From: Lantana camara | Lineage: Eukaryota; Streptophyta; Magnoliopsida; Lamiales; Verbenaceae | Assembly: GCA_037501455.1 (NCBI GenBank) | Contig: CM074864.1 | Coordinates: forward strand, 35,304,001 to 35,368,000 | Length of the DNA stretch: 64,000 bases | Reading direction: 5' to 3' | Shown: one piece after another, positions 58,901-64,000 of the stretch | Position numbering within the stretch: the stretch's first letter is position 1 | Layout of the letters: every line of letters starts with the position of its first letter | Notes under the pieces: generated by a model | Told to the model about the DNA's origin: nothing | Seen by the model: only the letters and a program-made list of their open reading frames with translations | Databases searched by the model: none | Translations under genes and position numbers: made by a program

Positions 58901-60467
58901 CAAAAGAGGAGCAATCTCTAATTCCTTCCCCACTGTCACTTCTTCTCCCAACTTAACTGTCTTGGTGAAGCAATCAACTGTGGCATGGTACCGAAACAAC
59001 CAATCCATTCCTAGAATCACCCCATATCTGTTCATCGGCATTACCACCAAATCTGCTCGATATTCTTTGCCTTCAAACCCAAACACACAATCTCTGACCA
59101 CCCGATCCGTCTCAAGACTTCCACCCAACGACGAACTTACCACATAACAAGCATTTAAACACATAACAGACAAACACAAAGTATCAACTAATTTGCAAGA
59201 TATAAAAGAATGAGTAGCGCCAGGGTCAAATAATGCATGTATGTTCGTGTTATGGATGCATATCGTAACTTCCACCATGACATTAGGATTAGCTTCCACA
59301 TTTTGCTCTTCACCCCCAAGAGCATACGCACGAGCTGGGATAATTGGCCTCTGAGCTCCCGGTTGATATCCTGGAGTCTTATCTGGACAAGTATTGGCCA
59401 TATGTACGAGCTGGGATCATTGGCCTCTGAGCCCCCGGTTGATATCCCGGAGTCTTATCTGGACAAGTATTGGCCATATGTGTCGTTTTCCCACAAATCA
59501 GACACTGTCCCAACCTCCTTCTACAAGTGTTGTAGGTGTGAGTCGGGCCTCCACAATACATACAAGTTGGCCTATCATGTCGAGGATTAGACTTAACCGG
59601 AGGTGCTTGTGGCTTTGGCGGTGCAGATCCTGCAGCTCGAAACCTCTTGTTTTGCCCTTGAAATGGCTGAGGAGGAGATACCATAGGCTTTTTTCCTTTT
59701 CCAAACCCCTATCCTTGTCCCATTTGCAGTCGTGGAATAGGATCCTTTTTCTTATACTCCTCTTCCAACACCAACGGCCTCTGTACAGTATCAGCAAAAG
59801 ACTCAAAATTATGGCCCGCGTGCCCGTGCCTCAGATCCTGTCTCAATCCAGCTATGAACTTCTTTGCCTTTCTCTTTTCATCTCTTGTAATGTGAGGTGC
59901 ATACTTGCCAAGCCTGTTGAAAAGGGAAAGATATTGAGCCACCGTTCGAGTTCCTTGCTTTAAATCCATAAACTCTTTTTCTTTTCTCTCCCGGACAACT
60001 TCAGGAACAAAGGCTTCTCTAAACTCCCTTATAAAGACTTCTCAAATAACTTCTTCCCCTTCCACTTCGAGCTTCTCTCGGGTGTGTTCCCACCAATCAT
60101 AGGCCTCTCCGTCCAATTGAAAAATAGCAAACTGGGCCTTTTCTTGAGATGTGAATTTTCGAACATTAAAAATCCTCTCAATCCGAGTGAGCCATCCTTC
60201 CGATATAGCATCATCTACGGAACCTGAAAATCTTGGGGGATTATAGCTAAAAAACAACCCATGATGATCTCTCGGGTTATTAGGAAGAGGTGCTTGATGT
60301 TCAGCCTGTGGTTGTACTAGAGGATCCTGAGCCCTTCTATGTTCCACGTAGTTATATACCGCCTCCATAAAGTGCTCCATATTTATAGACGGCTGTGGAG
60401 GATTAGGGGAATGATCACGGTGGTAACGGTGTCCCGGAGACCTTTCCCGATGTCTTCTCGGAGGCAT
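55903..60467 (-). pseudogene. gag-pol: G right copy: complete but broken gag-pol
   Basis: ATG at 60467, final TGA at 55903. Order: Gag core, two C-X2-C-X4-H-X4-C knuckles (about 59550-59460), protease [10 protein letters not shown] (about 59205-59245), RT, RNase H (about 57820-57470), integrase with H-H-C-C finger and D, D, E residues (about 57190-56690), chromodomain-like tail (about 56065-55910). Lesions: Trp-to-stop near 60040, Ser-to-stop near 59708, a 76-bp tandem duplication with frameshift (59330-59481), Gly-to-stop near 58369, Trp-to-stop near 57898, a frameshift near 56255, and a stop near 56031. In RT the catalytic FIDD reads FIYD (about 58235), so a catalytic Asp is lost. The region is uninterrupted and shows the empty site for A at 56865. 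Confidence 0.92.
59330..59481. repeat. 76-bp tandem duplication in gag-pol
   Basis: ACGAGCTGGGAT begins at 59330 and again at 59406, and both units end GGCCATATGT. The two units differ at a few bases. 76 is not a multiple of 3, so the frame shifts. Absent from the left copy (about 51600-51675). Confidence 0.88.
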
Positions 60468-60665
60468 CCTATCAATTCAAACACTAACATGCATGCCATA
60501 TTTAGTTCATGCGTGACAATGCAATAAATTCATTCAATCATTCAAGTCAAGAATCCAAGCACATTGCCATATAAAATGCAATTGCTCCACAATAACAAGT
60601 AATTCCTACAGCCGAACGACCTACTGACTCAACACGACACTAGAACCCTGGTTTTGCAACCCTGG

Positions 60666-60677
60666 GCTCTGATACCA
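60666..60677 (-). other. Primer-binding site, right copy of G
   Basis: GCTCTGATACCA (minus TGGTATCAGAGC) beside LTR 3. Confidence 0.9.
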
Positions 60678-60686
60678 CTCAAAGGA

Positions 60687-61529
60687 TGTAACGCCCGAGC
60701 ACGAGACGTCACATCCCCCGCACCATGACCCGACCCGTATGTGAAATGGATTTTCACACACAAGCCAAATCATAGCGAACGGAGACATACACACTCGCTA
60801 AGCCAGGCGGGACTAACCTATAACTTAAACCCCAACAACAACAACAACAACAATCAGAGTAACAGAAAGTCGGAAGCAACCATTCATTTACTATACACTG
60901 AGCTAGATGCTCTAGACACCAACACGTATTCCGTATAATGAGCTATATGCTCTAGGTACCAACACTTAAGTTTGAGTAAGATACATATAGGTACCATATA
61001 CATGTACGCTCCATACATAAACAAAATCCAAAAGGTAATCATATGCATGTAAAGGAAAGGCTAGACACTATGCAAGACTCTCTCTCAGACTTGTATCCCG
61101 CCTAGCATCCCTTTCCTACAAAAATAACTGAAACAACTCCGGGTTCAGTCTTAGACAGACAGGTGGGTATAAAAAGGGGCATAATATCATAATATTGTGG
61201 AATTTAAACACGTACATGCATGTTATAATCCTTATTCGAGGTTTAGAATCCTTTTTCCCAAGTGGGAAATAAAATACAACGAATAGGATTATAACAATTC
61301 ATTTCATTCATTAGGTCATTAGTGGCCCGGCGAGAGGGCGTGCATTATCTCCAACCACCACCTCGTGTAATTCATTAATCATTCATTCATTCATTCGTTC
61401 ATGCATTCATTCTTTCGTGCACATTCATTAGATCATTCATTCGATCATTCATATACTCCTTTTTCCTCCGGGTAGGGAACGGGTTTGCAAGGCCCGAACC
61501 CTCATTCATTAATGCTAGAGGGGTACGTG
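60687..61529 (-). mobile_element. G LTR 3, truncated by K
   Basis: 843 bp of the same LTR (TGTAACGCCCGAGCACGAG...), matching 15749-16571 and 52884-53724. It stops at GGGGTACGTG, where the other two LTRs continue ATGAATCCCC. Confidence 0.9.
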
Positions 61530-62674
61530 TGTTAGGAATAGTGCCCTAGAAAGCCGAATGTATATCCGCTTTGTGCTTTTCCTTACTGTAATCACAGACA
61601 ATCTTTGAATAAAATAACGAATTGAGGCAACACTTCTTTATATGCTCTTGTTTGGTATGCGTTTACTTTAGCTGTGCATGTATGAGAACTCCCCTAATCC
61701 TGATGACTTTAGGACTCTACCATTTAGGTGAAATGGTTCATGAAACGAGCCCTATATCACATAAGTCATGATTAGTAAAATACTCCAAGCCGATGAGTCC
61801 TACAGACAGTGGGAGTGTCAGCCTGACTCCTCTAAGGCTTGCTTATGGGATCACGCCCTTAAGAAGGACCACCTTGTTTCATGGAGGTGGAAAGTGTATA
61901 GTTGATGCGTGCGTGATACATGAGGGTGCTTACTTTAATAAGTAAGTTCACTGAGGTGCCCCGTGTGAGAACATTCCTAAATGGGAAAGGAAGTTTCTAT
62001 TTCAGGAAATGGAAACTTCCAGATTAGGAAATATCTCACGAGTCATTGATGTGATTAATTGATCCTTAGACTTGAGGTTCCTTGTCACTTTATGAGTTAA
62101 CTCTGTAGTCTGAGGTATAAGCTTTAAAGGGTGTCGCCATAGACAACTAATTCAAGGCTTATGCTGGGGCTGCACAAGTGACTCATGAAAGTGAATGAGA
62201 ATCAAGAAAGGACCTACACTTGCATTTGCAAGGTGATCTCTTATTGTGTAAGTCATTCATATGCCATATGGAGTCCTTGGCCAAGGCAGTAGATCAAGAC
62301 ATCAAGAAAAGGGTTTCTTGGATTGAGATCAAATGGATATGAAATGCACTTAGCTTTAAGACCGGATTATTAGGGTTCTGATTATTCCCTTGCCCTAGAT
62401 CTTGGTTGAGAGATAGTAAGTAGGAGGATTGTATCTCACATGAATCAATGACTTAAAGGTTCTGTCGAATCCGAACATTCCAATTCAGCTAGGGGTTAAA
62501 CACCTATTGCTAGACTATGGTCGTTTAATCTGTGGACTGATTAATTAATTAGTGAATTAATTAATTAGGGTTACTGCTAATTGAATTGAGAACCTAGAGG
62601 GTCACACACAACAACTTGGTTACATGAGTTGAGGCTTGAAAATGATTAAACGAGTTAATCGGGCCAAGAGGGTT

Positions 62675-62748
62675 CCACACGTGTGAAGTCACACGTGTGG
62701 CTCACGTGAGTGCCACGTGTCACTGTGACACATGTCACACACGTGTGT
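62675..62748. promoter_or_regulatory. Cluster of five ACGTG/G-box-like sites in LTR K
   Basis: Five ACGT cores in about 72 bases: ACACGTGT at 62677, 62691 and 62739; CTCACGTGAG at 62701; CACGTG at 62714; plus TGACACATGTCA between them. CACGTG is the plant G-box recognised by bZIP and bHLH factors. It lies about 330 bases upstream of the TATA. Confidence 0.6.
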
Positions 62749-63077
62749 ATATATATATATGTTAAATAATTAATTAGTTAATTATTTAATAGACTTTGGT
62801 TTAATTTTGAATTAAAAAGAAAGTCTAATTTTGGAGAAAATAATCTAGTTAATTAATTACGAATTAATTAATTAGATAAAAATAAATTATTTATTTTATA
62901 ATAAATAAAGTATAAAATTATCCAAAAATAGTTTGGATATTTTTAGCTCTCTTAAAAGTTGACTTGAATTAGAATTCAAAGTCAAAGTTGGAAAATACTT
63001 GATCATCAAGTAATAGGAGAGAGAGGGACCAAATCCTTTGTCCATTAGGACTAGGTTCGGCCGCCCCTCCCCTTTCC

Positions 63078-63085
63078 TATATATA
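63078..63085 (+). promoter_or_regulatory. TATA box of LTR K
   Basis: TATATATA in the context TTCCTATATATAGGGG, about 390 bases from the LTR end and followed by leader-like sequence. Confidence 0.6.
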
Positions 63086-63473
63086 GGGGAGCTCATGCTC
63101 CCCTTTAGAGCTAATAGACAATTCTTGGTTCATGTGTTGAACACCTTCCTTTCTCCAAGATTAAATTAAACCCTAGGTTAAGCCTAAACACTAACTAGAG
63201 AACTAGCATCCTTACTAGTTAGATTGTGATCAAGTTGGTGGACTTTCTCTAGAGACTTCAAGTTAGAAGTTTGAAGATTCGAGCTTTACCAAGGAGAGGG
63301 GATCAAGCCGCGAGAAGAGCGTTCTTGGGTGGCTTGAAACGCTTCAAGAAAGAATAAAAGAAAAGTAAGTTTTCTATCTTTACGAATTTGGTTACACGAT
63401 TGCGAGTTCAAGGTCCTTTTGTTGGGAAAATTTTTTAAATTCCGCTGCTTTCTGATTCGTGTTTTCCAACAAG

Positions 63474-63485
63474 TGGTATCAGAGC
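63474..63485 (+). other. Primer-binding site of K
   Basis: TGGTATCAGAGC, three bases after the LTR end. Confidence 0.9.
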
Positions 63486-64000
63486 CACCTCATTAATCGT
63501 GTTTCTGATTCGTCTCAATTATTCAGAATTTGGTAGAAATTCTTAGGCTTAGATGCGAATTAGGTATTCATGAGTTCTTTTAGAAAGCCTGAAATACGAA
63601 ACTGTAATTTTTCCTGAATTTCTGAAACTGTTTTCTTAAATTGTGATTTTGAAAACCGTTTTGATTGAAATATGTTTAAATCGAATTTTTAATTTTTGGA
63701 TTGAACCGGGTTTTCGAGAAACCCAGAAATACGAAACGAACACGAAAAGCAACGAGCCTAGGCGTGCTAGCACGTCGCACGCCCAGGCCCGTCGCCGCCG
63801 CCCAGCTCCTCCCGCAACCGCGCGCGAGCCATCCCGGGCGCGCTCCCAGCCCGTCCCGCAACCGCGCGGGACGCCTGCCCAGCCCGCTTAGTCGCGGGGC
63901 GCGCATGATGCCCGGCCGGCGCGCGCTGTGCGCGCTGCTGCGCGAAAGTACCTCGCTCGGCTAGGCCCCTTTTCGGGCCCGTTTTCGTGTTTCGTGTTTT
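63486..64000 (+). other. Leader of K with GC-rich tract
   Basis: AT-rich until about 63750, then a GC-rich, CpG-dense tract to about 63965 in a window that is otherwise AT-rich. CCCGCAACCGCGCG occurs twice, 44 bases apart (about 63811 and 63855). No gag start is recognisable. The Arg/Pro/Ala-rich open frames on both strands reflect composition. The element continues beyond the window. Confidence 0.6.

Larger units (their letters stand above)
15749..61529 (-). mobile_element. G: tandem Ty3/gypsy chromovirus (LTR-int-LTR-int-LTR)
   Basis: Three minus-strand LTRs of one family (15749-18824, 52884-55868, 60687-61529) enclose two internal regions, each with its own primer site and polypurine tract next to the correct LTR. 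The middle LTR serves as 5' LTR of the left copy and 3' LTR of the right copy. With A removed, the left copy is about 10.8 kb. The left flank CTTGT is the candidate target-site copy. The right end is hidden because K interrupts the third LTR. The tail order RNase H, integrase, chromodomain and the long LTRs suggest the Tekay/Del lineage. Confidence 0.85.
61530..63471 (+). mobile_element. 5' LTR of K (Ty1/copia)
   Basis: A 1942-bp LTR from TGTTAGGAAT to TTTTCCAACA, with short inverted ends TGTT/AACA, followed at once by a primer site. The left flank ACGTG is the candidate target-site copy. It contains an ACGT-core cluster (62676-62746) and a TATA (63078). The TGTTA...AACA ends and the primer site at the boundary are typical of copia elements; no coding region is in view, so the superfamily call rests on the termini. 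Confidence 0.75.

Noticed and set aside
63643..63964. Arg/Pro/Ala-rich open frames at the right edge as a host gene
   Set aside because: Open frames on both strands in a GC-rich tract; immediately downstream of a retrotransposon primer site.

Overview
The window is a retrotransposon graveyard from a flowering-plant nuclear genome. Everything I can identify is an LTR retrotransposon or a fragment of one: Ty3/gypsy throughout, plus one Ty1/copia element entering at the right edge. I found no host gene, rRNA, tRNA or CRISPR array. The plant assignment rests on tRNA-iMet-type primer sites (TGGTATCAGAGC), very long LTRs (2.7-3.9 kb), and pol genes ending in a chromodomain-like tail, as in plant chromoviruses (probably the Tekay/Del lineage). 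The species cannot be named from the sequence.

The elements, labelled A-K here, are nested. The inferred order, oldest host first, is D > I > F > J > G > A > (B and C). Separately, H sits in D, E sits in H, and K sits in G. From the left: minus-strand LTR E (1-2051) interrupts the left LTR of H (2052-7449). H interrupts an LTR of D (7450-8880). LTR I (8881-9162) is cut by F (9163-14339). F's gag is cut by LTR J (14340-15748). J is cut by G.

G (15749-61529, minus strand) is a tandem element, LTR-internal-LTR-internal-LTR, with a shared middle LTR. The integrase region of its left copy received A (19825-49135, plus strand), a member of the same family. A in turn received B (25551-33946) between its RT and RNase H, and C (35723-45822, minus strand) just upstream of its chromodomain. 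Copia element K (from 61530) interrupts the third LTR of G. Target-site duplications are readable for A (CAGCT/CAACT, confirmed by the uninterrupted second copy of G), B (TCGAT) and C (TTCCA).

A and both copies of G encode recognisable Gag, protease, RT, RNase H, integrase and chromodomain, and all carry stops or frameshifts. B encodes nothing recognisable, and C has only gag plus decayed RNase H/integrase. Both non-autonomous elements have nearly identical LTR pairs, so both moved recently and probably in trans.

The most unusual signals are in the LTRs. Unrelated LTR families carry arrays of short palindromes that differ in sequence but share a paired spacing of 32-34 bp. They also share a positional layout: a TATA-like element about 1.1 kb from the LTR 3' end, then a hairpin-rich zone, a conserved CAGTC/GACTG hairpin, and a common 3' terminus. 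B's internal region adds four covarying hairpins.
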